In this document: positions 1 through 8,156 of the stretch, piece by piece
Layout: every line of letters begins with the position of its first letter
Position numbering within the stretch: position 1 is the stretch's first letter
NCBI RefSeq assembly: GCF_006476045.1
Contig: NZ_SRZY01000011.1
Location: forward strand, 248,001 to 312,000
DNA from: Sphingobacterium lumbrici
GTDB lineage: Bacteria; Bacteroidota; Bacteroidia; Sphingobacteriales; Sphingobacteriaceae
Length of the DNA: 64,000 nucleotides
Direction: 5' to 3'
Made by a program: the position numbers and the translations under genes
The notes under the pieces: generated by a model
The model's database searches: none
What the model saw: the letters and a program-made list of their open reading frames with translations, nothing else
Told to the model about the DNA's origin: nothing

Positions 1-1231
1 TTTTCCATTGGATACGTGAGGTGTCCTGAAATTCGTCAAAAAGGAAATAATTGTACCGATTTCCTATTTTTTCCCAGATGAAAGTCGGATCGTTATGCTC
101 ATCTAGTCCCAGCTTACTCAATAATATTTGTGAGTCGGAAATTAATTGTGACCCGTTTTCCTTTCTCCATTGACCCAATAGGTCACTCATTTCTTTGAGT
201 AGTCTTAAATAGTACAGATTATTCTGTACGGCTTGATAAGCGAGGTAATTGGGAAAATAGCGATACAGATCTGCGATGCTATTTAGTACGGGGGTAAGCT
301 GTTGGATGATATCATACCGCACATCCTTGTTTTGGTCTGTAAAGGCATCTTCATTGTCTATCAGCCCCAAGAATTTATCAAATATTTTTTGTAATTCTGT
401 AGGTGATAATTTCGAAATATTGGGATTCGTCTTACTTGCAGAGAAGAGTTTATTTCGGGATTTTCCTTTCAGCTCATCCGCTCCGAGACCGGAATTTTTA
501 AATATCGTATTAAAAGTTGTTATTGCTTGGCTGAATGCTTCGAGGAAGGTCTTCGTTGTTGCATCTACTTCTTTGTTGAGCAAATTAAAAACTTCTTTGG
601 CATCAGCAATATTCAAATAACCATCGAATTCCTGAAAATTCTCCGAGAAAATCAAACCGGCAAGTTTCATGAGCTGTTGGCGGTAGTTCCAATTCTCATT
701 ATTGGCGATTTTCTTTTCGGCGTATGCGATAATCCAGTCCAACAAGTCTGGTCGCTCATCCAATAATTGATTGAGCATGACGGTCAGGTCTTGTTTTACC
801 TTGTTTGTATTCATTTCGATTTTGTAACCCGCATCTAGATTGAGTTCATAGGTGAAACTGCGGATTACTTTTTGGGAGAAGCCATCAATCGTACTAATGG
901 TGAAATGACTGTAGTCGTGTAATATCTTTCTGTAGACCTGATATGCTTTTCCCTGTAAAGTTTCCTGATCACATGCTGGGAATTGCGCTAGCAATAGCTT
1001 GCGGTAATCGTTGATTTTTTTGCTGTCATCTCCCATAGCCAACGCTTGAAGCACACCCAAGATGCGCTCTTTCATTTCAGCGGTAGCCTTGTTGGTGAAG
1101 GTGACGGCTAATATTTCACGATAGCTGTTTTCTTTGGATAGCAACAAGGTCAGGTAATGAACCGTAAGGCTGAACGTTTTACCTGAGCCTGCAGAAGCTT
1201 TTAATATTTTTAGAGGAGCTATTTTAGCCAT
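1..1231 (-). CDS. UvrD/RecB-family DNA helicase-nuclease, N-terminal part (cut by window edge)
   Basis: This is the first 410 codons of a large superfamily 1 helicase of the RecB/AddA type, which would use ATP to unwind double-strand break ends during recombinational repair. The reverse strand reads from an ATG at 1231 (MAKIAPLKILKASAGSGKTF). The Walker A motif ASAGSGKT is at residues 12-19, followed by AVTFTNKATAEMKER (motif Ia), a TIDGF segment, and the Walker B region DEFQDTS about 10 codons before the window edge. The long insertion between Walker A and Walker B is usual for Bacteroidota members of this family. The nuclease end lies outside the window, so AddA-type or plain helicase cannot be decided. 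The start is supported because it directly precedes the conserved ATP-binding region. Confidence 0.88.
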   Translation of the reverse strand, partial: MAKIAPLKILKASAGSGKTFSLTVHYLTLLLSKENSYREILAVTFTNKATAEMKERILGVLQALAMGDDSKKINDYRKLLLAQFPACDQETLQGKAYQVYRKILHDYSHFTISTIDGFSQKVIRSFTYELNLDAGYKIEMNTNKVKQDLTVMLNQLLDERPDLLDWIIAYAEKKIANNENWNYRQQLMKLAGLIFSENFQEFDGYLNIADAKEVFNLLNKEVDATTKTFLEAFSQAITTFNTIFKNSGLGADELKGKSRNKLFSASKTNPNISKLSPTELQKIFDKFLGLIDNEDAFTDQNKDVRYDIIQQLTPVLNSIADLYRYFPNYLAYQAVQNNLYYLRLLKEMSDLLGQWRKENGSQLISDSQILLSKLGLDEHNDPTFIWEKIGNRYNYFLFDEFQDTSRIQWK

Positions 1232-1839
1232 TATTCACTATTGTTTAGAGTGTTGAAAATACATCTATTAAAGGACTAAGACAAGAAATGCCGAAACTCT
1301 TTTTAACAGGTTAATTTAGATCGTTTGATTTAGGCCTAAATTTGTTGGATGAATAAATTTAAGACTAATGAATAATCTGAAGTCAAAGTATATTTCCGTT
1401 ATTGATAAACGCTCAAAAGTAAGGGAAAAGTTCGAAGAACGACCTAAATACACAAATCGGCTATATTGGCTAATGTTTATATTAAATTAGGCGTATTTTT
1501 AAGATATGCGAGGCAAACTGTAGATTATCAGTATAATAATACTCAGAGCCATTTGTACCCTCTTTTTAAAAAATTGGGTTTTCTGCCCAAGGGTTTGGGA
1601 TATATTGTGTCAAAGAATAATCCGACTAGTTCTGTAACGATGTCTTTTGCGGTTGAGAATTTGCCACCTACTCCACCAAATATCAAAACGATCCACGTGC
1701 TCAGGTCTAAATTTAGCTATTCGTATACCTCCGCCGGCTTTCCAAGTTTCATAAGAACGGAACGTGAGATTGATACTGGAAATGGATTTGCCCAAACAGG
1801 GCCTTATTTCTTAAATGTATATTATTAAAAAATAATTAC
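1232..1839. other. Intergenic stretch without a convincing gene
   Basis: About 600 bases lie between the helicase start and the rpsP promoter. A 120-codon open frame (1466-1828, +) and a 61-codon frame on the other strand (1610-1795) cover part of it. Neither shows a recognisable domain, signal peptide or start context, and both end just before the promoter. I treat the region as non-coding or as carrying an unrecognised small gene. Confidence 0.4.
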
Positions 1840-1847
1840 TATCTTTG
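1840..1847 (+). promoter_or_regulatory. Bacteroidota -7 box (TATCTTTG) for rpsP
   Basis: TATCTTTG matches the Bacteroidota -7 consensus TAnnTTTG. It lies 58 bases upstream of the rpsP ATG and would give a leader of about 50 bases for the rpsP-rimM transcript. Confidence 0.6.
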
Positions 1848-1905
1848 CGTCCCCTCTTATATACTGTACGGGGGATATGTTGAATACATAAATTAAAATT
1901 AAAAC

Positions 1906-2448
1906 ATGGCAACTAAAATCAGATTGCAAAGACATGGTAAAAAAGGACGTCCTTTTTACCACGTAGTAGTAGCAGATGCACGTGCTCCACGTGATGGTAA
2001 ATTCATTGATCGTTTAGGATCTTACAATCCAAACACAAATCCAGCGACTATCGTTTTGGATTTCGAAAAAGCGTTGGATTGGTTGAATAAAGGTGCACAG
2101 CCTACTGACACAGCTCGTACTATCCTTTCGGATAAAGGCGTTCTTTACAAAAAACACTTACAAGGCGGTGTGAAAAAAGGTGCTTTCGACGAAGCTGCTG
2201 CTGAAGCAAAATTTACTGCTTGGACAGAAGCTAACGAAGCTAAAATCGCCGGTAAAAAATCAGGCTTAGCGCAAACTAAAGAGGAAGCTAAAAAAGCTGC
2301 TCTAGCTGCTGAAGCTAAGAAAAAAGAAGAAAAAGCAGCTGCTATCGCAGCTAAAAATGCTCCTGTAGCGGAAGAAGTTCCTGCTGAAGAAGAAGTAGCT
2401 CCAGAAGCAACTGAAGGTGCAGAGAACACAGAAGAAACTGAAGGTTAA
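1906..2448 (+). CDS. rpsP: 30S ribosomal protein bS16
   Basis: This is a structural protein of the small ribosomal subunit. Residues 1-80 carry the bS16 core ([41 protein letters not shown]). The protein is 180 residues instead of the roughly 80-90 of most bacteria, because an Ala/Lys/Glu-rich, acidic tail follows. This low-complexity extension is common in Bacteroidota bS16. It is followed by rimM after a 60-base spacer that contains a terminator-like hairpin, so rimM expression may depend on partial readthrough. Confidence 0.97.
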   Translation: MATKIRLQRHGKKGRPFYHVVVADARAPRDGKFIDRLGSYNPNTNPATIVLDFEKALDWLNKGAQPTDTARTILSDKGVLYKKHLQGGVKKGAFDEAAAEAKFTAWTEANEAKIAGKKSGLAQTKEEAKKAALAAEAKKKEEKAAAIAAKNAPVAEEVPAEEEVAPEATEGAENTEETEG

Positions 2449-2470
2449 TCTTTCACAAAGTATTCAGGAA

Positions 2471-2498
2471 AGCCGGATCTTAGGAACCGGCTTTTTTT
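2471..2498 (+). terminator. Rho-independent terminator or attenuator between rpsP and rimM
   Basis: AGCCGG (2471-2476) pairs with CCGGCT (2487-2492), with two further inner pairs, and is followed by seven T. It ends 10 bases before the rimM start, so it probably reduces rimM relative to the abundant ribosomal protein. Confidence 0.7.
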
Positions 2499-2508
2499 AT
2501 ATGACAAT

Positions 2509-3033
2509 ATGACACTAGATCAAAGTTTTTATATCGGTTATATCTCTAAGACCAGAGGTCTAAAGGGTGAAGTTCAGATCTTTTTTGAGTTTGAAGACTA
2601 TATGGATTTGGAATTTGATGTGCTCTTTGTGGAGGAGAACAAGAAACTTATCCCGTACTTCGTGGATGAATTGAAATTACAAAAAAATAGTACCGCCTAC
2701 GCTACGTTTGAAGATATCGATCATATCGACAAGGCCCAACCGCTATTGCGTAAGAAAGTCTACCTGCCAAATGAAAAGATGCCGGTACGTGATCCGGATG
2801 ATTTTCGGTACACCGATCTGATAGGCTATTTAGTCATAGATGAGCATCATGGTGAATTGGGCGAGATTACCGCTGTACAGGAAATGCCGCAACAGTTTAT
2901 CGCTACCGTAAATATGGATGGCAAAGAATTGATGTTTCCGCTTTCCGATGATCTGATCCTGGGAATAGATGCAGAAGAGGAAGTCATCGAGGTAGAATTA
3001 CCGGAAGGACTGGTGGATTTGTATAGGGAGTAA
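2509..3033 (+). CDS. rimM: Ribosome maturation factor RimM
   Basis: RimM assists maturation of the 30S 3' domain by binding uS19 during assembly. The 174-residue product has the N-terminal RimM barrel (FYIGYISKTRGLKGEVQIFF, residues 7-26) and the C-terminal PRC-like barrel with DLIGYLVID (about 104-112), LGEITAVQEMPQQ and ELPEGLVDLYRE at the end. Length is normal. The ATG at 2509 is preceded by an ATG at 2501 that opens only a three-codon frame, so 2509 is the usable start. It lies downstream of rpsP as in many bacteria; trmD is not next. Confidence 0.95.
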   Translation: MTLDQSFYIGYISKTRGLKGEVQIFFEFEDYMDLEFDVLFVEENKKLIPYFVDELKLQKNSTAYATFEDIDHIDKAQPLLRKKVYLPNEKMPVRDPDDFRYTDLIGYLVIDEHHGELGEITAVQEMPQQFIATVNMDGKELMFPLSDDLILGIDAEEEVIEVELPEGLVDLYRE

Positions 3034-3075
3034 AATAATTTTGACTTTTTACTTCTTATTGTCGATATTAGCAAC

Positions 3076-3213
3076 GCTTATAGAGAAAGGCAGAGGGAAT
3101 AGACCCACTGAAGCCTTAGCAACCTGACACTTGGTCAAGGTGCTGCATTCTACTCGTCTTCGGTCGGGAAAGATAAGCTGAAGAAACATGTATCCGTGCG
3201 TTTTCTCTGAGCC
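3076..3213 (+). promoter_or_regulatory. SAM-I (S-box) riboswitch upstream of metF
   Basis: The leader carries the hallmarks of the SAM-I aptamer: AGAGGGA, AGCCTTAGCAACCTG, AAGGTGCT, and GGGAAAGATAAG. P1 is closed by GCTTAT (3076-3081) and ATAAGC (3173-3178). Known SAM-I elements switch off methionine genes when S-adenosylmethionine is high. Downstream, TTTCTCT (about 3202-3208) is complementary to AGAGAAA at the 5' side of the aptamer, which suggests an alternative pairing as the expression platform. That last step is inference. Confidence 0.9.
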
Positions 3214-3231
3214 TAAAACAATAGAAATCAA

Positions 3232-4188
3232 ATGAAGATAGTAGACCATATAAAAAATGCGAAAGGAAAAACATTGTTTTCTTTTGAATTGTTGCCTCCT
3301 GCAAAGGGGCAGGGTATTCAAAGTATCTTCAAGACAATGGATGAACTTATGGAGTTCAACCCCCCTTTTATTGATGTTACCTATCACCGCGAGGATTACC
3401 TGTATAAACAACATGATAATGGGTTGCTCGAGCGAGTTGCGTACCGCAAGCGTCCGGGTACTGTAGCTATCTGTGCAGCGATCATGAGTAAATATAAGGT
3501 TGACGCTGTTCCGCATCTGATATGTGGAGGATTTACGAAAGAGGAAACGGAAAATGCACTTATTGATCTTAATTTCTTAGGAATAGACAATGTATTGGTG
3601 CTTCGTGGTGATGCACGTAAAGGGGATTCGGATTTTATTCCTACGCCAGGTGGACACGCGTATGCTACCGACTTATTAGAGCAGGTGGCGGATATGAACC
3701 GTGGTCAATACCTGCACGAAGATATTGAGCTTTCTGAAAAGACAAACTTTTGTATCGGCGTTGCAGGCTACCCTGAAAAACATTTTGAAGCACCCAATTT
3801 CAATACGGATTTCAAATGGTTGAAGAAGAAAGTAGACATGGGTGCGGAATTTATTGTTACCCAAATGTTTTATAATGTCGAGAAGTACATAGAGTTTGTA
3901 ACTAAATGTCGTGAGAATGGTATTCATGTTCCTATTATACCGGGACTTAAACCATTGACGACCAAAAAGCAGTTGATTACGCTACCAAAGGTATTTCATT
4001 TGGATATTCCGGAAGAGCTAAGTGACGCGGTGTCCGAATGTAAGACTAATGCGGATGTAAGGCAAGTAGGTGAGGAGTGGATGGTGGAACAATGTAAAGA
4101 GCTGATTAAATTTGGTGCGCCTGTATTACATTTCTATACCATGAGTAATCCTGGACCAACAAAAAAAATAGTAGAGAAATTATTCTAA
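3232..4188 (+). CDS. metF: 5,10-methylenetetrahydrofolate reductase
   Basis: MetF is a cytosolic flavoenzyme that reduces methylene-THF to methyl-THF, the methyl donor for methionine synthase. The 318-residue TIM barrel shows FSFELLPP near the N-terminus (the family's catalytic Glu region), DVTYHRE, LVLRGDA (about residues 122-128) and GVAGYPEKH, with PGLKPL later; all are conserved in MetF. The length fits single-domain bacterial MetF. The gene stands alone behind a SAM-I riboswitch, which independently supports a role in methionine supply. It is followed by a strong hairpin shared with the converging glnS. Confidence 0.96.
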   Translation: MKIVDHIKNAKGKTLFSFELLPPAKGQGIQSIFKTMDELMEFNPPFIDVTYHREDYLYKQHDNGLLERVAYRKRPGTVAICAAIMSKYKVDAVPHLICGGFTKEETENALIDLNFLGIDNVLVLRGDARKGDSDFIPTPGGHAYATDLLEQVADMNRGQYLHEDIELSEKTNFCIGVAGYPEKHFEAPNFNTDFKWLKKKVDMGAEFIVTQMFYNVEKYIEFVTKCRENGIHVPIIPGLKPLTTKKQLITLPKVFHLDIPEELSDAVSECKTNADVRQVGEEWMVEQCKELIKFGAPVLHFYTMSNPGPTKKIVEKLF

Positions 4189-4255
4189 CCAAAACAGTAG
4201 GGAACGCAACGAATGCCGTTATCTTGAACGAAGGATTTTTTGGTAGGTTAAAGGT

Positions 4256-4299
4256 GTCTATTTTATCATCCTTTCTACTGTCAGGATGATAAAATAGAC
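4256..4299. terminator. Perfect 16-bp inverted repeat between convergent metF and glnS
   Basis: GTCTATTTTATCATCC (4256-4271) and GGATGATAAAATAGAC (4284-4299) are perfectly complementary with a 12-base loop. Position between two convergent stop codons points to a bidirectional terminator. The TCATCC/GGATGA core resembles the dispersed hairpin at 45126-45202, so it may be a repeat recruited as a terminator. Confidence 0.65.
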
Positions 4300-4315
4300 A
4301 TTAGTTTTTTAACTA

Positions 4316-5986
4316 TTAGCCTTTTTTGATTTCTTTCGCCCAGGAATCTTTTAGTGTTACCGTACGGTTAAAAACTAAATGATCTGCAGAAGATTTAGTG
4401 TCTAGTGTAAAGTATCCTAAACGGATAAATTGATATCCTTTACCTGCCTGTGCTATAGCTAAATCAGGTTCAATATAAGCTTTGCTAATGATTTGTAAGC
4501 TGTCTGGATTAATAGAAGATTTGAAATCTTCCGCGGCAGCCGGGTTCTCATCATGGAATAAGCGATCATAAAGACGTACCTCAGCCTCCCTTGCATGGGG
4601 TACCGATATCCAATGAATGGTTCCTTTTACTTTTAGTCCTGAGGTATCCTCCCCCGATTTGGAATTGGGGATGTAGTTACAATGTACTTCGGTAACTTTT
4701 CCATTAGCATCTTTCACAAAATCATGACACGCTACGATATAGGCATGTTTTAACCTGACGGATAAACCTACTCCCAGACGGAAGAATTTCTTTGGCGGTT
4801 CTTCCATGAAATCATCACGCTCAATCCATAATTCTTTCGTGAAAGGAATACAACGAGATCCTTCGCCTCCTTCAACTTCTGGATTGTTTTCACCGGTTAA
4901 TTCTTCTACCTGACCTTCCGGATAATTTGTAATCACCAATTTGATGGGATCCAGTACAGCCATGCGACGCCATGCCGTTTTGTTTAGATCTTCGCGAATG
5001 CAAAATTCCAGCAGACTGACATCGATCATGTTTTCACGTTTCTGAACACCGATTTTATCACAGAAATTACGAATACTTGCTGCAGTGTACCCTCTTCGGC
5101 GTAACCCTGAGATTGTAGGCATGCGAGGGTCATCCCAGCTTTCAACAAATTTTTCGTTTACCAATTGCAGCAATTTACGCTTGCTCATAACCGTGTATGT
5201 CATGTTTAAACGGGCAAACTCATATTGTTTAGATGGGAAAATTTCTAACTTCTCAATACACCAATCATATAAGGGGCGATGTGGAATAAATTCCAGCGTA
5301 CATATAGAATGTGTAATTTTTTCTATCGAATCCGATTGTCCGTGTGCAAAGTCATACATTGGATAAATACACCATTTATCTCCGGTACGGTGATGACGCA
5401 CGTGTCTGATACGGTATAATAAAGGGTCGCGAAGGTGCATGTTGGGGTTGGCCAGATCTATTTTTGCACGTAATACTTTTTCTCCATCCTTATATTTACC
5501 TTCTCGCATCTGTTGAAAGAGCATTAAGTTTTCTTCAACGGAACGACTACGGTATGGGGTTGGGATACCCGGTTCCGTAGGAGTGCCTTTGGAAGCTGCG
5601 ATTTCCTCCGCCGTACTGTCATCCACATAGGCTAATCCTTTTTTGATTAAGTCTACGGCATATTGGTACAATGTTTCGAAATAATCGGACGTATATAGTT
5701 CTTGTGCCCATTGGAATCCAAGCCATTGGATATCACGTTTAATACTTTCGACATATTCGGCATCCTCTGTAACAGGATTAGTGTCGTCAAAACGTAAGTT
5801 AGTCAATCCATTATATTTTTGCCCTAAACCAAAATTTAAGCAAATTGATTTGGCATGTCCAATATGAAGATAACCATTAGGTTCGGGAGGGAAACGTGTC
5901 AGAACTCGTCCATCGTAGGTTCCCTTACGAAGATCCTCTTCAATAATTTCTTCGATAAAATTTAATGATTTTTCTTCTTCTATCAT
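4316..5986 (-). CDS. glnS: Glutaminyl-tRNA synthetase
   Basis: This class I synthetase charges tRNA-Gln with glutamine. The 556-residue protein has the HIGH-type motif in [14 protein letters not shown] (about residues 32-45) and the KMSKS-type loop as VMSKRKL (about 267-273), followed by [14 protein letters not shown], a GlnRS hallmark, and the C-terminal anticodon-binding beta barrels. Length matches bacterial GlnRS. Because a GlnS is present, Gln-tRNA is made directly here. A -7 box ends four bases before the ATG, so the mRNA appears leaderless or nearly so. Confidence 0.97.
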   Translation of the reverse strand: MIEEEKSLNFIEEIIEEDLRKGTYDGRVLTRFPPEPNGYLHIGHAKSICLNFGLGQKYNGLTNLRFDDTNPVTEDAEYVESIKRDIQWLGFQWAQELYTSDYFETLYQYAVDLIKKGLAYVDDSTAEEIAASKGTPTEPGIPTPYRSRSVEENLMLFQQMREGKYKDGEKVLRAKIDLANPNMHLRDPLLYRIRHVRHHRTGDKWCIYPMYDFAHGQSDSIEKITHSICTLEFIPHRPLYDWCIEKLEIFPSKQYEFARLNMTYTVMSKRKLLQLVNEKFVESWDDPRMPTISGLRRRGYTAASIRNFCDKIGVQKRENMIDVSLLEFCIREDLNKTAWRRMAVLDPIKLVITNYPEGQVEELTGENNPEVEGGEGSRCIPFTKELWIERDDFMEEPPKKFFRLGVGLSVRLKHAYIVACHDFVKDANGKVTEVHCNYIPNSKSGEDTSGLKVKGTIHWISVPHAREAEVRLYDRLFHDENPAAAEDFKSSINPDSLQIISKAYIEPDLAIAQAGKGYQFIRLGYFTLDTKSSADHLVFNRTVTLKDSWAKEIKKG

Positions 5987-5990
5987 GTAG

Positions 5991-5998
5991 CAAACTTA
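5991..5998 (-). promoter_or_regulatory. -7 box (TAAGTTTG) immediately upstream of glnS
   Basis: On the reverse strand TATCTAAGTTTG is followed by only four bases and then the glnS ATG. The 12-mer recurs upstream of four other genes in this window. The spacing implies a leader of zero to a few bases. Confidence 0.6.
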
Positions 5999-6129
5999 GA
6001 TAACTTTCCTTTTTTTCACAAGTAATAGTTTTCATCTCTTTGTTTTTCTCAGATTCGACCTGATGAGTATGCTCTTATTTATGGTTGTATCAATTAATTT
6101 TATGTATTTTCGGAATAAATACTGTGCAA

Positions 6130-7401
6130 ATGAAATTTCGTCTTTATATTTTTATATGCCTTATTAGTCCTGTACTATTAATGGCGCAAAAAAATGATAA
6201 ACCAATCTTACTGGTGTATGGCTCGGATATTGAGGCCTTTACGGCTGCTGTGCAAAGTGCACAATCCAGCGTTCCCACACTTTGGGTATTGGAGCAGGAA
6301 CAAATGGTGCCGTCACTTACTACAGCAGCTACTAGCATTTTATCTAATGCTAATTTAGACGGGGGTGTTTGGATGGATGTGTTAATGAAAATAGCGATGA
6401 GTAAAGAGGTTAACGATTCTATAGCACAAATGGTAAAACGTGATATCAATCCACGACTAGCAATGAATGCGTTGGAAAAGATTGTTTCTACGCAGCCTAA
6501 TCTCACCGTAGTGAAAGCGTTGTCGGTACAATCCGTGTTACGGAACAAAAAAGATTGGGAAGTCATCTTATCAAACAAGCAGAAATATACTATACGTGCT
6601 ATCATTGATGCCACGGAAGAAGGAAAATTAAAGTCGTTGGTGAAAGGTGTGGAGGACTATTATAAGCCGGGAAGAATATCCCATGCAGATGCTCATTCGC
6701 GGGATCTATCACGTACTACTGTTGCCGTAGGTGAGGTGGATAGTGTTGTATATTCCTATACTTTGAATAATATACTGAGCCAGGCAAATCAAAATCTGTT
6801 TTCGACACAATATCTGATTCCGGTTACCCGGAATGCGGAAAGTATTCCCCTGCGTGCGCAACTTGGTCAGGCTGTGGGTGCAATAGCGGCATATTGTGCA
6901 TTTTTTAAAACTACAGCAGATAAGATCGATACACGCAAGTTGCAAACCGAGTTGATTACTTATGATGCTAGACTGTTGCCTCTTCAGGACGTTCCGACTT
7001 CCCATGTCCATTATCGCGCTATTGAAAAAATGTATCTCGCAGGACTATTGACAGGAAAGAAAAAAGAAAATAATTACGTGTTTGACTCCAAAGATAGTGT
7101 GAAGTTTGAAGAAATTAAACCCATATTCAATCAATTGCATTCCAGAAGTCAGTTGTGGTTCATGGATAATGAAGGTGTGTATCTGACTTGGAAAGATCTT
7201 TTAAGTTTGGTCAGATTCGTGAGTTTCAGAGGAATGGAGATGGATGCACAAATTCAAAAAGACTGGTCTAGCAAGTTAAAGTTTGAGGGTGAATTTGATG
7301 AAAATAGGACCGTAAGCCGGGAGGAATTTGCTGTGATCGTTGGTAAATATGCCGATCCTTATGTCAAGGGTGTTACTGTGCAGGGAACTATTTTAAGATA
7401 G
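6130..7401 (+). CDS. Exported protein with degenerate FAD-oxidoreductase-like N-terminus
   Basis: The product (423 residues from the ATG at 6130) starts with a signal peptide (MKFRLYIFICLISPVLLMAQ), so an upstream ATG at 6085 is less likely. After it, ILLVYGSDIEAFTAAVQSAQ has the spacing of a Rossmann beta-alpha-beta turn but lacks the GxGxxG signature. AIIDATEEGKL resembles the DATGDG segment of the FAD_oxidored family. The C-terminal 130 residues (EKMYLAGLLTGKKKENNYVF, VSREEFAVIVGKYADPY) resemble SLH-type repeats. I infer a periplasmic or surface protein derived from a flavoenzyme that may no longer bind FAD. The function is unknown. Confidence 0.75.
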   Translation: MKFRLYIFICLISPVLLMAQKNDKPILLVYGSDIEAFTAAVQSAQSSVPTLWVLEQEQMVPSLTTAATSILSNANLDGGVWMDVLMKIAMSKEVNDSIAQMVKRDINPRLAMNALEKIVSTQPNLTVVKALSVQSVLRNKKDWEVILSNKQKYTIRAIIDATEEGKLKSLVKGVEDYYKPGRISHADAHSRDLSRTTVAVGEVDSVVYSYTLNNILSQANQNLFSTQYLIPVTRNAESIPLRAQLGQAVGAIAAYCAFFKTTADKIDTRKLQTELITYDARLLPLQDVPTSHVHYRAIEKMYLAGLLTGKKKENNYVFDSKDSVKFEEIKPIFNQLHSRSQLWFMDNEGVYLTWKDLLSLVRFVSFRGMEMDAQIQKDWSSKLKFEGEFDENRTVSREEFAVIVGKYADPYVKGVTVQGTILR

Positions 7402-7410
7402 CATCAAAGC

Positions 7411-7447
7411 AAAAAAACTCCGACAAACTTTTGTCGGAGTTTTTTTT
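7411..7447. terminator. Bidirectional Rho-independent terminator
   Basis: ACTCCGACAAA and TTTGTCGGAGT pair perfectly, with an A-run on one side and a T-run on the other. The hairpin can end both the rightward gene at 7401 and the leftward carbonic anhydrase gene that stops at 7451. Confidence 0.9.
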
Positions 7448-7450
7448 GTC

Positions 7451-8098
7451 CTATTTGTAAGCGAAGACATCACCTAAATCGTCATTACTTGTAAATGTAT
7501 AATCCAAATTAATTAGCTCACCAGTACCGATATTGACGACCATACCATGTACAGCCAGATCTTCCCGATCTTTCCATGCGTTCTGTACGATCGAAGTGGT
7601 ACATAGGTTGAACACTTGTTCCTTTACATTTAACTCCACCAACCTATCGGTTTTCTTATCCGGATCTTCGATGGCATCGATCTCCGCGGCGTGCAGTCTA
7701 TATACATCTTTGATGTGGCATAACCAGTTATCGATGATACCATATTGTTTGCGGCTTAAAGACGCTGCAACTCCACCACAGCCATAATGACCAGCGACGA
7801 TTACATGTTTTACTTTCAATACATTAACGGCGTAATCCAAAACGGATAACATACTCATATCCGAGTGTACGCACATATTTGCGATATTACGGTGTACGAA
7901 TACTTCCCCTGGTTTATTTCCTGTTAATTCGTTGGCAGGTACGCGGCTGTCCGCACATCCAATCCATAGGATTTCTGGGCTTTGACCTTTTGCTAGTTGT
8001 TGAAAACGGCCGGACTGATCTTTTGAAACAAAGTTCACCCAGTTTTTATTCCCATCTAATATTTTTTTAAAACCTAATTCTAATTCGTTATTTCCCAT
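7451..8098 (-). CDS. Beta-class carbonic anhydrase
   Basis: This is a zinc enzyme interconverting CO2 and bicarbonate in the cytosol. The 215-residue protein shows CADSRV with Cys48 and the Asp50/Arg52 dyad, and HYGCGGV with His104 and Cys107; these are the zinc ligands and catalytic pair of beta-carbonic anhydrases. There is no signal peptide. It follows the SulP transporter gene on the same strand after 58 bases, so the two probably form a bicarbonate uptake and conversion unit. Length and motifs match the Can family. Confidence 0.96.
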   Translation of the reverse strand: MGNNELELGFKKILDGNKNWVNFVSKDQSGRFQQLAKGQSPEILWIGCADSRVPANELTGNKPGEVFVHRNIANMCVHSDMSMLSVLDYAVNVLKVKHVIVAGHYGCGGVAASLSRKQYGIIDNWLCHIKDVYRLHAAEIDAIEDPDKKTDRLVELNVKEQVFNLCTTSIVQNAWKDREDLAVHGMVVNIGTGELINLDYTFTSNDDLGDVFAYK

Positions 8099-8156
8099 AT
8101 TTTTAAATTTAGAATAGCATAAGGTAAATGCTATCCAAGATACAGCATTTATTTTT

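Noticed and set aside
1466..1828. Plus-strand open frame of 120 codons upstream of rpsP
   Set aside because: No domain, signal peptide or start context; it ends directly before the rpsP promoter, and an opposing open frame covers the same bases. Not excluded, but not supportable.
2145..2429. Antisense Ala/Ser-rich open frame over rpsP
   Set aside because: It is the mirror of the Ala/Glu/Lys-rich tail of bS16, whose codon pattern leaves the reverse frame open.
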